The position numbers were made by a program, and so were the translations under genes. From Chelativorans alearensis (GTDB taxonomy: Bacteria > Pseudomonadota > Alphaproteobacteria > Rhizobiales > Rhizobiaceae): a stretch of 64,000 nucleotides of DNA. The notes below the pieces were generated by a model that saw only the letters and a list, made by a program, of their open reading frames with translations, searched no databases and was not told where the DNA came from. Positions 1 through 8,670 of this stretch are shown in pieces; the first letter of the stretch is position 1; each line of letters opens with the position of its first letter. The stretch spans positions 62,001 to 126,000 of the forward strand of contig NZ_WQNI01000012.1 in the NCBI RefSeq assembly GCF_010993735.1, in the 5' to 3' direction.

Positions 1-873
1 CTGTGGACCACCCACGAGCTCTTTAAAAGCCGATCGCATGGTCCAGTAGAAATGGAGGAGCAACCAAGGGGCGTGGCGGATGTGCTTCAGACAAAGCCCT
101 CCATTGCCAAGGCTGTAGTTTCGGTGGAGCGTCTCGATGGCTTGGCGGACGTTTCGGCCGTGGTGATGGAGAACCGTCATGTCGGGCACATATTCGACCG
201 GGATACCCAGCAGGTATGCCCGCACCAGATAGTCGGTGTCCTCCGCAGACCGCAGCGGGCCGCCGGTGCCGAAGCGCTCGTCGAAACGGCCCACAAGAAC
301 TGCAACCTCGCGATGCATCGTCATGTTGCACCCCAGTACGAAACCGCCAGGATGGACGTCGCGTGTAAGCCGTTCGCGCACCGGCGAGCGTTTGATCGTG
401 AAAGGCAGGTCCTTTGCGTCTCCGAGTTCGACGCGGCCGCCTCGGATAACGCACTTCTCGCCGCTCGCGTAGTGCCGCTCCAGGTCGCGGAGATAATCCC
501 GGTGGATCTCGCAATCATCGTCGACAAAGACGAGTATGCGGCCACGGGCGCTCTTGAGCCCGGCATTGCGAGCGGCGGCCAACCCCGGACGCGGCTCCGA
601 AACGAGCGTGACAGCGATGTTCGACGTTGCGGCGATGCGCGCCAGATATTCCGAAGTGCCGTCCGTGGATCCGTTGTCGACCACGACGAGCTCGGCCGTG
701 ACGGCGGCATGGGATTGGCATGCAGCCTGAATTGACCTGACGCATATACCAAGCGACGAAGCACGGTTGCGGGTGCAGATAATAAAGCTTGCCAGCGGCA
801 TCGGCTCGTCTGCCACCGAGGGATCGGCGGTCGCTGGGTTCCTTGGCATGGGTTGGGCAGGTCCGGCGGTCAT
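1..873 (-). CDS. Glycosyltransferase family 2, C-terminus beyond window edge
   Basis: The frame is open from an ATG at 871-873 to the left edge, so about 291 residues are visible and the 3' end is missing. It has the GT-A signature of family 2: a hydrophobic first strand with ICTRNR at residue 31, VVVDNGSTDG around 63-72, and the metal/nucleotide-sugar motif VFVDDDC at 115-121. A second start at residue 25 (MPLASF) would match the family N-terminus better. The start lies one base after the stop of the downstream-numbered glycosyltransferase (TAG-A-ATG), so the two are translationally coupled. Likely role: transfer of a sugar from a nucleotide donor onto a cell-surface glycan at the cytoplasmic face of the membrane. 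The sugar cannot be predicted. Confidence 0.88.
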   Translation of the reverse strand, partial: MTAGPAQPMPRNPATADPSVADEPMPLASFIICTRNRASSLGICVRSIQAACQSHAAVTAELVVVDNGSTDGTSEYLARIAATSNIAVTLVSEPRPGLAAARNAGLKSARGRILVFVDDDCEIHRDYLRDLERHYASGEKCVIRGGRVELGDAKDLPFTIKRSPVRERLTRDVHPGGFVLGCNMTMHREVAVLVGRFDERFGTGGPLRSAEDTDYLVRAYLLGIPVEYVPDMTVLHHHGRNVRQAIETLHRNYSLGNGGLCLKHIRHAPWLLLHFYWTMRSAFKELVGGPQ

Positions 874-874
874 T

Positions 875-1978
875 CTAGCTCATGTGATAACGCGGAAGGA
901 CAGCGGCAGCAGGCACTGACTGCAAGTATCGCGAGAGCGCGTCCAACCGCCTGGTGGCGGCGATCGAGATAAGGCTCAGCCGCGGCGCATAGGCGCCAGC
1001 GAGCAACCCGTATTTCTCGCGGCGCCGGATGAGCGCCCATTTTCGCGTTCGGGTCAGGAACTCATGCGTCAGCTCTGGCCGCTGCTCGTCGCCGATGAGC
1101 TGGTAGATGAAATAAAAGAGATTCAACGTTCCTCCCTCATAGCTTCGCCTCGTCTCCACAGGCTGGGTCGCGACCCAGTCTTCAAGCGCGAGAATGTACT
1201 CGGCCGCCCGACGGACCGTATCCTCGGTCGCCGCCTCGCCGAGGTCGCACAAGGTGCCGGGGGCGACGGCAAGAGCTTCCTGTTCAAGATTTTCGGTGAC
1301 GATCGCCAAATGCGTTCTGCGCATCTGCCGCTTGTGCCTGTTTGAGACGCTGCCGTTGTGGATACGGTAGGCAATCAGGCTGTCTTCGATCATCGTTGCC
1401 GGAAAGCGATCGGCAATCCGCCTGAAAAGATCGAAATCTTCCGCGTGTACATAGCGCGGATCATACCTCAATACGGTCTCCGGTATGACTTTCCTGTTGT
1501 AGACGACCGTCGAGTGGATGAAGATCGTGAAGAACATCGACAGTATACGCAGGCTGCAGCGCTGGTGCATCGGATCGGCCGTGCCCCTGACGATACGATC
1601 GCCGATGAGTGTGTCGACGCCCGACCCGCAGATTGCGCACTGGGGTTGTTGGGCAAATACCGCCACCTGTCGCGACAGGCGCGAAGGATAGGCAATGTCA
1701 TCGGCGTCCATCCTGGCGATGAGATCGCCCTGGGCCAAGGCAAGGCCCTCGTTCAAGGTCGCAATCAGGCCGCGGTTTTCGCGCGAGACGATCGAAATTC
1801 GACGATCGGCTTTCTGGTACCGCCGCAGGATCTCAAGCGAACGGTCGGTCGAGCCATCATCGATGGCAATGATTTCCAAACGCCCGTAATCCTGGCGCAG
1901 GATGCTCTCCAGCGCAGCGGCCAGATAAGGCTCGGCGTTGTAGATGGGTAGCAGAACGGAGACCAATGGGGCGGGCAT
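875..1978 (-). CDS. Glycosyltransferase family 2
   Basis: This 367-residue protein begins with the canonical GT-A strand (VSVLLPIYNAEPYL, residues 6-19). DDGSTD follows at 40-45 and the DxD-type motif MDADD at 90-94. The C-terminal 200 residues are less conserved and may hold the acceptor site. It lies between an acyltransferase (19 bp upstream) and another family-2 glycosyltransferase (1-bp gap), all on the minus strand. This is an operon for decorating lipopolysaccharide O-antigen or an exopolysaccharide. No signal peptide is seen, as expected for a cytoplasmic or membrane-associated enzyme. The specific sugar is not inferable. Confidence 0.9.
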   Translation of the reverse strand: MPAPLVSVLLPIYNAEPYLAAALESILRQDYGRLEIIAIDDGSTDRSLEILRRYQKADRRISIVSRENRGLIATLNEGLALAQGDLIARMDADDIAYPSRLSRQVAVFAQQPQCAICGSGVDTLIGDRIVRGTADPMHQRCSLRILSMFFTIFIHSTVVYNRKVIPETVLRYDPRYVHAEDFDLFRRIADRFPATMIEDSLIAYRIHNGSVSNRHKRQMRRTHLAIVTENLEQEALAVAPGTLCDLGEAATEDTVRRAAEYILALEDWVATQPVETRRSYEGGTLNLFYFIYQLIGDEQRPELTHEFLTRTRKWALIRRREKYGLLAGAYAPRLSLISIAATRRLDALSRYLQSVPAAAVLPRYHMS

Positions 1979-1997
1979 GGTTCAGCCTTCAATCAGT

Positions 1998-3179
1998 TCA
2001 TTGAAGATCGGGGTCCGGGATGGCCTTGGTGCGATCGATCGGACCACGCCGCGCTGCCGCGCCCCGCTGGTTCTGTGCCCTGCCTAGCCACCCCGTGAAT
2101 GCCCTCGCGGGATGGCGATCTCTCCGGGCAACGTAAGGGAAGTTGCGCTTGAGCGCGTTGATCGGCTTTTCGAAAAACTGCCAGGAAACGGCGGCAAGCA
2201 CCAGCGTCCCCGCCCCCGCGATCGCGAACCGGCCCAATCCCTGTTCCGAGACATTGACCGGGAGCCAGGGCTGCGCCTTGACGACCAGCGCCAGCACGAG
2301 AGCGTGATAAAGGTATACGCCATAGCTGACCCGCCCAAGGGCCACCAACGGCCGCGCCTCCAGCAGGCGGCCGGCATAGCCCTCAATCCGCGCCGAACAG
2401 AGCCCGACGATCATGACCAGCGGAACGAGGGGGAATACCTCCATTCCGATCCAGCGCACCCAATCCTGCGTCGGCGTCAGCTGGACCGATCTGAACCACA
2501 GCAACAGGAGGAATGCGGCCGCAAGGGGTGCCCAGCCCAACCGCATCCATTGGGGCCACCCCGCGGCCCGGGATCGATAGGCAGCCAGTAGCGCTCCGGC
2601 CCCCAGCGCATCCATCGACGCCGGAGGAAGCACATCGCGCGCTACCGAAGGCGTCCCCGTGAAGGGCCAGTAGAACCGGTACGCCAACGACAGGACGATG
2701 ACGGCTACGCAGATCCGCTCGATCCAGTGGCGCGGCGCCAGCAGGACAAGCAAGGGCCAAACGACATAGAACTGCTCTTCGATGGACAGCGTCCAGGTGT
2801 GGATCAGGACCCACGGTGTCCACTCGTTCTGGAGAGCGTACCAGAAGTTCGAAATGTAAAGCGCGTGCCAGAGGAGTATCCATCGGGACTCCTCCAGGTT
2901 GATCAGCCAGACGAGCCCCAGCATGGCGAAATATGGCGGAAAGATCCGCAGAGCCCGTCGAATGTAGAACGACTCTAGGGCGGGCAAGGCCTCAAACTCC
3001 GCCGCCGAGCGCGCGTCCAGGAGAAGGCGGGTAATCAGGAAACCGCTGAGGACGAAGAACAGGCGCACACCGACGTGGCCCCAATAAGAATCGTCTGCCG
3101 AGAAAAAATGCGCGTACAGTACCATTGTGACAGCCAAGGCCCTCAGCCCATCAAGCTGCCGGTCGCGCCCATTCGACAT
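1998..3179 (-). CDS. Membrane acyltransferase 3 family protein (OafA/YrhL-like)
   Basis: This 393-residue polytopic protein belongs to the acyltransferase-3 family, which O-acylates sugars of surface polysaccharides at the inner membrane. The N-terminus has the family motif DGLRALAVTMVLYAHF, whose His23 is the proposed catalytic residue. FFVLSGFLITRLLL follows around residue 41, and about ten hydrophobic segments come after that. A good Shine-Dalgarno (GAGGGAAC, six bases before ATG) supports the start. It is first in the minus-strand operon with the two glycosyltransferases. The tail after the last membrane segment is rich in Arg and cytoplasmic-looking. The donor (acetyl-CoA or another) and target sugar are unknown. 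Confidence 0.92.
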   Translation of the reverse strand: MSNGRDRQLDGLRALAVTMVLYAHFFSADDSYWGHVGVRLFFVLSGFLITRLLLDARSAAEFEALPALESFYIRRALRIFPPYFAMLGLVWLINLEESRWILLWHALYISNFWYALQNEWTPWVLIHTWTLSIEEQFYVVWPLLVLLAPRHWIERICVAVIVLSLAYRFYWPFTGTPSVARDVLPPASMDALGAGALLAAYRSRAAGWPQWMRLGWAPLAAAFLLLLWFRSVQLTPTQDWVRWIGMEVFPLVPLVMIVGLCSARIEGYAGRLLEARPLVALGRVSYGVYLYHALVLALVVKAQPWLPVNVSEQGLGRFAIAGAGTLVLAAVSWQFFEKPINALKRNFPYVARRDRHPARAFTGWLGRAQNQRGAAARRGPIDRTKAIPDPDLQ

Positions 3180-3455
3180 AGATTTGTTCCCTCAGCGTTC
3201 AGAACCTGACCGAAAACTCCTTGATGGCGTCAGCTCCCTGATCAGACGTGTTCTGCCGCACAATCCATCATCTGCCTTGTTCGTGGGCCTGCAATATTCA
3301 AAGGTGTCGAGAGCCGAAAATCGAGCATGCATTGTCAAATGAGCCCATGATGCGGCAAAGTTCATCATGTTTTCCGACGCGGCGAAATAGATTTTGAAGC
3401 GCACTCCGAGGGGCGTGACGCGCGGCGCGTCACACGTCGGACATTCAACCGCTTC

Positions 3456-4094
3456 TCAGCCCTGTGACGGGGGTGGCCCGATCCGGTCAGGATGGGCCGC
3501 TGCGAAGGCGGCGATCTCGGAGCAGTTCCGGGCGATCCTCTGGATCCGCGCCAACCCGGACAGGTCCACCGCCCAGCGGTGGGCGTTGTAGAGCTGCGGC
3601 ACGAGGCAGAAATCCGCCATGCCCGGCCTGTCGCCGTGGCAGAAGTCGCCAGTGCCCAGCATGGCCTCGAAGGCGCGCAGGCCCTCGGCGATGAACTTCT
3701 GCATCCAGGCCTTGCGCCCCCCCTCCCCTCCACCGGTCAGTTCCGCCACATGAGCGACGATGCGCAGATTGCATACGGGGTGGATTTCCATGACGATGGC
3801 ACCCGCCAGCGCGCGGACACGGGCGCGCCCCGCGGCATCCTTGGGCAGGAAGCCGGCCGAACGGGTCTCGTCGAGATATTCGATGATGGCGAGCGACTGG
3901 GTGAGCATGCGCCCGTCAATGTCGAGCGCTGGCACCAGCCCCTGCGGGTTGCGCGCCAAGTGCTCCTCGCTCCTGTGCGCCCGCGCCAGGAGATCGACGG
4001 GCACGATCTCATAATCCTCGCCCAGCATGTTGAGCGCGATGCGTACGCGGTAGCTCGCGGAAGACCGCCAGTAATCGTAGAGGACCGTCGCCAC
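3456..4094 (-). CDS. maiA: Maleylacetoacetate isomerase / zeta-class glutathione S-transferase
   Basis: This 212-residue protein has the zeta-class active-site motif SSASYRVRIAL (residues 11-21, usually SSCSYRVRIAL, so the cysteine is replaced by alanine). The thioredoxin-like domain includes NPQGLVPALDIDG, and the helical domain ends with CLVPQLYNAHRW. The family isomerises maleylacetoacetate to fumarylacetoacetate, or maleylpyruvate to fumarylpyruvate, using glutathione. It starts with GTG. That codon overlaps the stop of the DUF2783 gene by one base (TAGTG), so the two are coupled. With the FAD hydroxylase upstream, it points to catabolism through homogentisate or gentisate. The ring-cleaving dioxygenase and the hydrolase are not in this window. 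Confidence 0.88.
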   Translation of the reverse strand: MATVLYDYWRSSASYRVRIALNMLGEDYEIVPVDLLARAHRSEEHLARNPQGLVPALDIDGRMLTQSLAIIEYLDETRSAGFLPKDAAGRARVRALAGAIVMEIHPVCNLRIVAHVAELTGGGEGGRKAWMQKFIAEGLRAFEAMLGTGDFCHGDRPGMADFCLVPQLYNAHRWAVDLSGLARIQRIARNCSEIAAFAAAHPDRIGPPPSQG

Positions 4095-4291
4095 TATTCC
4101 CCGCTCCTACGCGCGGCGGCGAGCGCCGCCTTGAGGGTTTCGAGATCGCCTATGCGGTTGGCGAGGATCAGCACCAGACGCGCGTTGAGGGCCGCACTCT
4201 CCTCGAAGCTCAAGCCCTTATGCGCCTCGAGCAGCGCTTCGTAGAAATCGTCGCCCACTGTCCCGAGCCGGTCGTCCGCGAGTTCTTTCAT
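4094..4291 (-). CDS. DUF2783 small protein
   Basis: A 65-residue acidic/helical protein (MKELADDRLGTVGDDFYEAL at the start) that I recognise as DUF2783. It sits between the FAD-dependent hydroxylase (7 bp upstream) and maiA (1-bp overlap). The reading frame extends further upstream, but that part lies inside the hydroxylase gene and is not protein-like, so the ATG at 4289-4291 is chosen. The DUF2783 function is unknown to me. Its fixed position between hydroxylase and isomerase suggests a small partner or stabilising subunit of the hydroxylase. That role is inference. Confidence 0.85.
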   Translation of the reverse strand: MKELADDRLGTVGDDFYEALLEAHKGLSFEESAALNARLVLILANRIGDLETLKAALAAARRSGE

Positions 4292-4298
4292 AGCCGCC

Positions 4299-5885
4299 TC
4301 ACCTGCCAAGTTCCTTGTCGACCGAGGCCCGGACACCTTCCGCCGTCGGCTCGCGGAAGACCGCGCAAATGTGCTGGTCCGGCCGGAAGAGATAGGAAAA
4401 GCCGGTGCCGTAGCGTTCGAGGGCGAACCCTTCGCGGTCAAGAAGATCACCACCATTTGCGCCGACACGGAGGTGCCTGACACCGGCGATTTCGCGCTTG
4501 GCCTCCTCGCCGAAGGCAACCAGCGTGAACCCGTCGTCGAGTTCGTTCAAGAGCCATGTGCTCTCGCCGCGCTTCTCCAGCGGCGCGTCGACCGCGACCC
4601 GGCCGGGCGGAAGCGGTGGGTTCGCGATGCCTCCGCTGTCGTAGAACCGTTCCAGCGAGCATGGCACCGAAAGGCGCCCGGAATTGATGAGCCGGCGCGC
4701 GAATGGCATCTCGGCGGCAAGGTCCAGCACCGCCCGGCGCATCATCTTTTCCATGTCCGATTTCGGCGTCATGAAGGTGGTGGTGCGCGCCGAATTCCTG
4801 ATGTTCTCGTCGGCGCCATGCACGCGCTCGGCGTTGTAGCGCTCCAGAATGCCTTCCGGCGCCTCCCCCTTCACCACCGCCGCAAGCCGCCATCCGAGGG
4901 CGTCTACATCCTGGATGCCGCCATTGCCGCCGCGCGCACCGAACGGCGAGACGACATGCGCGCTGTCGCCGGCGAAGATCACGCGCCCGTGGACAAAGCG
5001 CTCCAGTCGGCGACACTGGAAGGTGTAGACCGAGACCCAGTCGATCTCGAAGGGCCGCTCGCCGACGACGGCCTTGATGCGCGGGATGACATTCTCCGGC
5101 TTCTTCTCTTCCTCCGGGTCCGCGTTCCAGCCGAGTTGAAGGTCAATGCGATAGATGTTGTCAGGCTGCTTGTGCAGGAGGGCGGATTCCCCATTATGGA
5201 AGATCGGCTCGAACCAGAAGCGCCGGTCGGGCGGGAAATCCGCCTGCATCTCGATATCGGCGATGAGGAAGCGCTCTTCGAAGAGCTGGCCGCGGAACTC
5301 CAGCCCCAGCATGGAGCGGATGGGCGATTTCGCACCGTCGCAAGCGGCCACGTAGTCGGCATGCAGGTCATAGGCGCCATCGGGCGTCTCCACCTTGAGC
5401 GTGGCGCCGCGGCTGCCGTCCTCGATGCCGACGACCTTGTTCTTGAAGCGCAGGTCGATCAGTTCGGGGAATTGGCGCGCGCGCTCGACCAGATAGTCCT
5501 CGACATAGTATTGCTGCAGGTTGATGAAGGCCGGCATCTTGTGCCCCGCCTCCGGCAGGAGGTCGAAGGTGTAGAGTTCACGCTCGCGGTGGTAGACCCG
5601 GCCAACCTTCCAGGTGACACCCTTTTCCACCATGCGCTCGCCGACGCCCAGCCGGTCGAAGATCTCGAGTGTCCGCTTGGCCCAGCAGATGGCCCGCGAG
5701 CCGATCGAAACGACATCGTTGTCATCGAGCACGACCGAGGCCACGCCCCTGAGCGCCAGGTCTATGGAAAGAGAAAGGCCTATGGGCCCCGCGCCCACGA
5801 TGGCAACCTTGCAGTCGCGCCGGGGCCCGCCGGAAAGCTCCGGCGGAACCGTGTATCCGAAGTGCCTGTACCGGTAGCGCGGCAT
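4299..5885 (-). CDS. FAD-dependent aromatic hydroxylase (MhpA/PheA-type monooxygenase)
   Basis: This 528-residue class A flavoprotein monooxygenase has a dinucleotide fold VAIVGAGPIGLSLSIDLALR (residues 27-46). A second FAD motif is VIFAGDSAHVVSPFGARGGN, about residue 305. A C-terminal thioredoxin-like region fits the phenol/3-hydroxyphenylpropionate hydroxylase group. These NAD(P)H-dependent cytoplasmic enzymes hydroxylate phenolic rings. The gene heads the block hydroxylase-DUF2783-maiA, which suggests that it makes the substrate of a homogentisate- or gentisate-type pathway, for example from a 3-hydroxylated aromatic acid. The exact substrate cannot be read from sequence. The MarR regulator at 7036 probably controls it. 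Confidence 0.87.
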   Translation of the reverse strand: MPRYRYRHFGYTVPPELSGGPRRDCKVAIVGAGPIGLSLSIDLALRGVASVVLDDNDVVSIGSRAICWAKRTLEIFDRLGVGERMVEKGVTWKVGRVYHRERELYTFDLLPEAGHKMPAFINLQQYYVEDYLVERARQFPELIDLRFKNKVVGIEDGSRGATLKVETPDGAYDLHADYVAACDGAKSPIRSMLGLEFRGQLFEERFLIADIEMQADFPPDRRFWFEPIFHNGESALLHKQPDNIYRIDLQLGWNADPEEEKKPENVIPRIKAVVGERPFEIDWVSVYTFQCRRLERFVHGRVIFAGDSAHVVSPFGARGGNGGIQDVDALGWRLAAVVKGEAPEGILERYNAERVHGADENIRNSARTTTFMTPKSDMEKMMRRAVLDLAAEMPFARRLINSGRLSVPCSLERFYDSGGIANPPLPPGRVAVDAPLEKRGESTWLLNELDDGFTLVAFGEEAKREIAGVRHLRVGANGGDLLDREGFALERYGTGFSYLFRPDQHICAVFREPTAEGVRASVDKELGR

Positions 5886-5921
5886 GCATCCTCCCCGAAA
5901 ACCGGCCTGCGCCGGCGCATG

Positions 5922-6875
5922 TCAGCCCTGCAACGCCTCCCACATTTCTTTGTCCCGCGCCGCGGTCCAGATGCGGGGCGTATCGATGCCCTGCGCCTCG
6001 TCATAGGCGCGCGCGACATTGAAGGGCAGGCAATGCTCGTAGATTGCGTAGCGCGAGAATTTCGGGTCGCAGGCGGCGCGGCAGGCCTCCCACGCTTCCT
6101 TGAGCGGGCCACCACGCACCGCCACCTGGGCCACCGGGCGATATGTGGAGCGAACGAAGTCCGCGGTGAGATCGAGAGCGCTGTCGACCTTTTCGCGGCC
6201 GACCAGTGCATCCCCCCTGCCAGGCGCGATGGCGTCAAGATCGAAGGCGCGGATGGCCTCCAGCGTCGCCGGCCAGTCGCCAAAATGCCCGTCGCCGCAA
6301 TAGCAGGCGGAATGGTACTCGACGATGTCGCCGGTGAACATCACATTCGCGTCCGGCACATGGGCGACGATGTCGCCCGCCGTGTGCGCGCGTCCGAGGA
6401 ACATGAGGTCGACCCGGCGCTTGCCAAGATAGACGCTCATGCGGTCGCTAAACGTGGTGGTCGGCCAGGTTAGCCCGGGTATGCTCTCATGCCCCTGGAA
6501 GAGGCGCGGGAAACGCCCGAACTCCGAATCCCAGTCCTCCTGCCCGCGTTCCGCAACCATGGCGCGCGCCTTCTCGCTCATGACGACGTTCGGCGCATCG
6601 AAAGCCGAGGCGCCGAGCACGCGCACGGCGTGATAGTGGCTGAGGACGAGATGGGTGATCGGCTTGTCGGTCACCGAGCGGATTTTCTCGATCACCTTGC
6701 CGGCGAGCCTCGGCGTGGCCTGCGCCTCGATGACCATCACGGCGTCATCGCCGATGATCACGCCGGAATTTGGATCGCCCTCCGCGGTGAAGGCCCACAA
6801 GTCACGGCCGATCTCGGTGAAGGAGATCGCCTTTTCCGTCAGGTCTCCCTGGGATGCAAATTGTTTCGCCATCAT
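5922..6875 (-). CDS. MBL-fold metallo-hydrolase with variant HxHxVR motif
   Basis: The metallo-beta-lactamase fold is clear: LSHYHAVRVLGAS in the first metal-motif position, GRAHTAGDIVAHVP for the second His motif, and FTGDIVEY for the bridging Asp. In the usual HxHxDH motif the Asp-His pair is here Val-Arg, so one metal site is altered. I chose the ATG at 6873-6875 (317 residues), which follows GGGAAGGA closely. A GTG at 6950 would add 25 low-similarity residues. It is 36 bp upstream of the hydroxylase gene in the same direction and divergent from marR. Probable role: hydrolysis of a lactone or thioester intermediate of the aromatic pathway (inference). Confidence 0.8.
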   Translation of the reverse strand: MMAKQFASQGDLTEKAISFTEIGRDLWAFTAEGDPNSGVIIGDDAVMVIEAQATPRLAGKVIEKIRSVTDKPITHLVLSHYHAVRVLGASAFDAPNVVMSEKARAMVAERGQEDWDSEFGRFPRLFQGHESIPGLTWPTTTFSDRMSVYLGKRRVDLMFLGRAHTAGDIVAHVPDANVMFTGDIVEYHSACYCGDGHFGDWPATLEAIRAFDLDAIAPGRGDALVGREKVDSALDLTADFVRSTYRPVAQVAVRGGPLKEAWEACRAACDPKFSRYAIYEHCLPFNVARAYDEAQGIDTPRIWTAARDKEMWEALQG

Positions 6876-6980
6876 TCCTTCCCGATTGTCGCCGGCCTTG
6901 GCTTCTGTGCTCGCCGCAACCCTGTCCGCTTCGTCCAGCGTGGCTTGCACCTCTCATGCAATCTCGATAATGCAGGTTTC

Positions 6981-6994
6981 GTTACGGTCGTAAC
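6981..6994. promoter_or_regulatory. Candidate MarR operator in divergent promoter
   Basis: GTTACGGTCGTAAC is a perfect inverted repeat (GTTACG/CGTAAC around two bases). It lies between the minus-strand MBL gene and the plus-strand marR gene, where a MarR dimer that represses both transcripts would bind. Confidence 0.6.
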
Positions 6995-7035
6995 GGTTGA
7001 TTTTGCAACTATCAAGACTAGGAAATGGGGCTGGC

Positions 7036-7533
7036 ATGAGCGAGGATTTCGACCTTGGAGCCTTTCTCCCCTATCGGCTCAACAGGGCGGCGGAGCTGGT
7101 CAGTCTCCGCTTCGCCGCCCAGTACAGGGCAAGGTACCAGATGACGCGGCCGGAGTGGCGCGCCCTTGCGGCCCTCGGCTTCCACGGCCGCATGACGGCA
7201 ACCGAGATCGGCGCGCATTCGACCATGCACAAGACCAAGGTCAGCCGAGCGGTCAAGGCTCTGGAAACGCGGCGCTGGCTGCGCAGGATCGAGGACAGGA
7301 ACGACCGGCGGACCGAGCATCTGGAGCTAACCGCTCTCGGCCTACGCAGCTATCGCGACCTGGCGAAAATGGCCCAGGACTACGAAGGGGAACTCGCGTC
7401 CCTTCTCGGCGCAGGCGGCCTGAAGCAGCTTGAACGCGGCCTGACCGCGCTCGAAGACGCAATGTTGAGCGGGACGGGAGACCGGCAGCCAAATTCTCAG
7501 AGCAAGCCCGTCGCCAAGCACGGCGAGAGATGA
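7036..7533 (+). CDS. MarR-family transcriptional regulator
   Basis: This 165-residue regulator has a MarR winged-helix domain. The recognition region is TATEIGAHSTMHKTKVSRAV (about 55-74), followed by the wing with LRRIEDRNDRRTEHLELT. It starts at ATG 7036, preceded by a weak GGGG. The open frame upstream to 6997 runs through the putative operator and is not used. It is divergent from the MBL-hydroxylase-DUF2783-maiA block. MarR regulators of this type normally bind a phenolic ligand that releases repression, so it is likely the aromatic-acid sensor of the block. The ligand is unknown. Confidence 0.88.
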   Translation: MSEDFDLGAFLPYRLNRAAELVSLRFAAQYRARYQMTRPEWRALAALGFHGRMTATEIGAHSTMHKTKVSRAVKALETRRWLRRIEDRNDRRTEHLELTALGLRSYRDLAKMAQDYEGELASLLGAGGLKQLERGLTALEDAMLSGTGDRQPNSQSKPVAKHGER

Positions 7534-7666
7534 AGGCGAGCCGCCGATGCCTATCATGGCACAGGCGGTGCCACGGCACGTCAGGATATCAGTTTAGGTT
7601 CCGGACCCATTAGCGTAGCGTAGTTGATCCGCGACGATCGCCTTTGCGGGAGGGTATTTCCTGGTA

Positions 7667-7996
7667 TTATTCTTCAACGAACGCCTTCAATCTTCCAATG
7701 TTTTTGTCCCATTGAAGCGAGGCGCGGGTCAAGAAGTCTCTGGCTTTTGAGATTGGATCAGGCTTGATAGTGAACCGTGTTTCTCTTCCGGTGCGCTTAG
7801 AGTGGACAATGCCGGCCTGCTTCAGAACTCGCAGGTGCTTTGTCACCCCCTGACGCGTCAGCTTCAGGCCGTCCGCAAGTTCCGTAATCGAATGTTGCTG
7901 TCCATCGCTCAGCCGGGAAACGAGCTCCAGGCGGGTGACATCTCCCAAAGCCGAAAATACTGGTGCTGATTCAATACCGTCGCTAGCTTTCAACAT
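7667..7996 (-). CDS. ArsR-family transcriptional regulator
   Basis: This 109-residue winged-helix repressor has the ArsR core (FSALGDVTRLELVSRLSDG, residues 14-32; recognition helix TRQGVTKHLRVLKQAG). It lacks the ELCVCDL metal-binding cysteines, so it is probably not a metal sensor. The gene overlaps the end of the SRPBCC gene by 14 bp. Such ArsR-AHSA1/SRPBCC pairs are common in Rhizobiales. Two identical-type palindromes lie in the promoter of the pair and are its likely operators, which implies autorepression. Confidence 0.9.
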   Translation of the reverse strand: MLKASDGIESAPVFSALGDVTRLELVSRLSDGQQHSITELADGLKLTRQGVTKHLRVLKQAGIVHSKRTGRETRFTIKPDPISKARDFLTRASLQWDKNIGRLKAFVEE

Positions 7997-8444
7997 GAGA
8001 TTTCACGTTATCGACCTGCGTATCCCAACCCTCAGAGCTTGAACGCAGGATTTCCAACCGCTTTGATTCTGGAAATTGTTGAAAGCCGGATTCTGTGATG
8101 ACGAGCCGTGTGCCGGACTCGATTGGGTTCAGACGAAATTCGACCAGCACTTTCGCCTTCTCACCATACTCCGTATCCGGATCCACAGCTGAAGGAGACC
8201 AAGAAAAAGAAAACAAACGCTCATGGTCCATAGCTTCTGTTACCGACACCCATTTCACATGCTCATGCCCGGGATAAGTCATCGTCCCCGTTGTCGTCTC
8301 TCCAACGGCGAATCCGTTATCGAGTCGGACTCGAAACCACACTCCAAATTCACTTGGATCAGTGAGGGCTCGCCACACCCGCGCGACGGGCGCAGCGAGA
8401 TCGACAGTTTTTTCAATTCGGTCTTGATCTTTATGGATTGGCAT
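7983..8444 (-). CDS. SRPBCC / AHSA1-domain protein
   Basis: This 153-residue START-like protein (activator of Hsp90 ATPase homologue-1 domain) shows IEKTVDLAAPVARVWRALTD at residues 9-28 and the strand TWVRVTEAM-like segment (HVKWVSVTEAMDHERLFSF). A C-terminal helix, SSEGWDTQVDNVKSH, closes the hydrophobic cavity. The fold binds lipids or small hydrophobic ligands; no enzyme activity can be predicted. It is the first gene of a two-gene operon with the overlapping ArsR regulator, behind the twin palindromes at 8448-8508. Confidence 0.9.
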   Translation of the reverse strand: MPIHKDQDRIEKTVDLAAPVARVWRALTDPSEFGVWFRVRLDNGFAVGETTTGTMTYPGHEHVKWVSVTEAMDHERLFSFSWSPSAVDPDTEYGEKAKVLVEFRLNPIESGTRLVITESGFQQFPESKRLEILRSSSEGWDTQVDNVKSHVES

Positions 8445-8447
8445 TTG

Positions 8448-8508
8448 GCAACCTCTTGGTTGCTAGTATGGTATCGGGCGGGCGCATTAAACGCAACCCC
8501 TTGGTTGC
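8448..8508. promoter_or_regulatory. Two palindromic operators for the ArsR/SRPBCC operon
   Basis: GCAACCTCTTGGTTGC (8448-8463) and GCAACCCCTTGGTTGC (8493-8508) are near-identical palindromes with 45 bp between their starts. The first lies four bases upstream of the SRPBCC start. The spacing is about four helical turns, so two repressor dimers would bind on the same DNA face. Confidence 0.75.
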
Positions 8509-8670
8509 TTTTTTAGCGTCCGAACTTTCAAGCTTCTGGAAATGGCCAGTACGTAACTCAAGCTCGTTACAAGGCAGTCAATTGGGCCTCAATTCCCGTT
8601 TGAAAAGGCGAATCCCGATCGTTGGTCCCTTTCGCAAACGATGATTCATGGGTGCCGAAAGGAGCCCGTC

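Noticed and set aside
4371-6473. Very long plus-strand open frame (700 codons) opposite the hydroxylase and MBL genes
   Set aside because: It is antisense to two clearly homologous genes; the product has no recognisable family and its openness follows from the G+C-rich third positions of the real genes.
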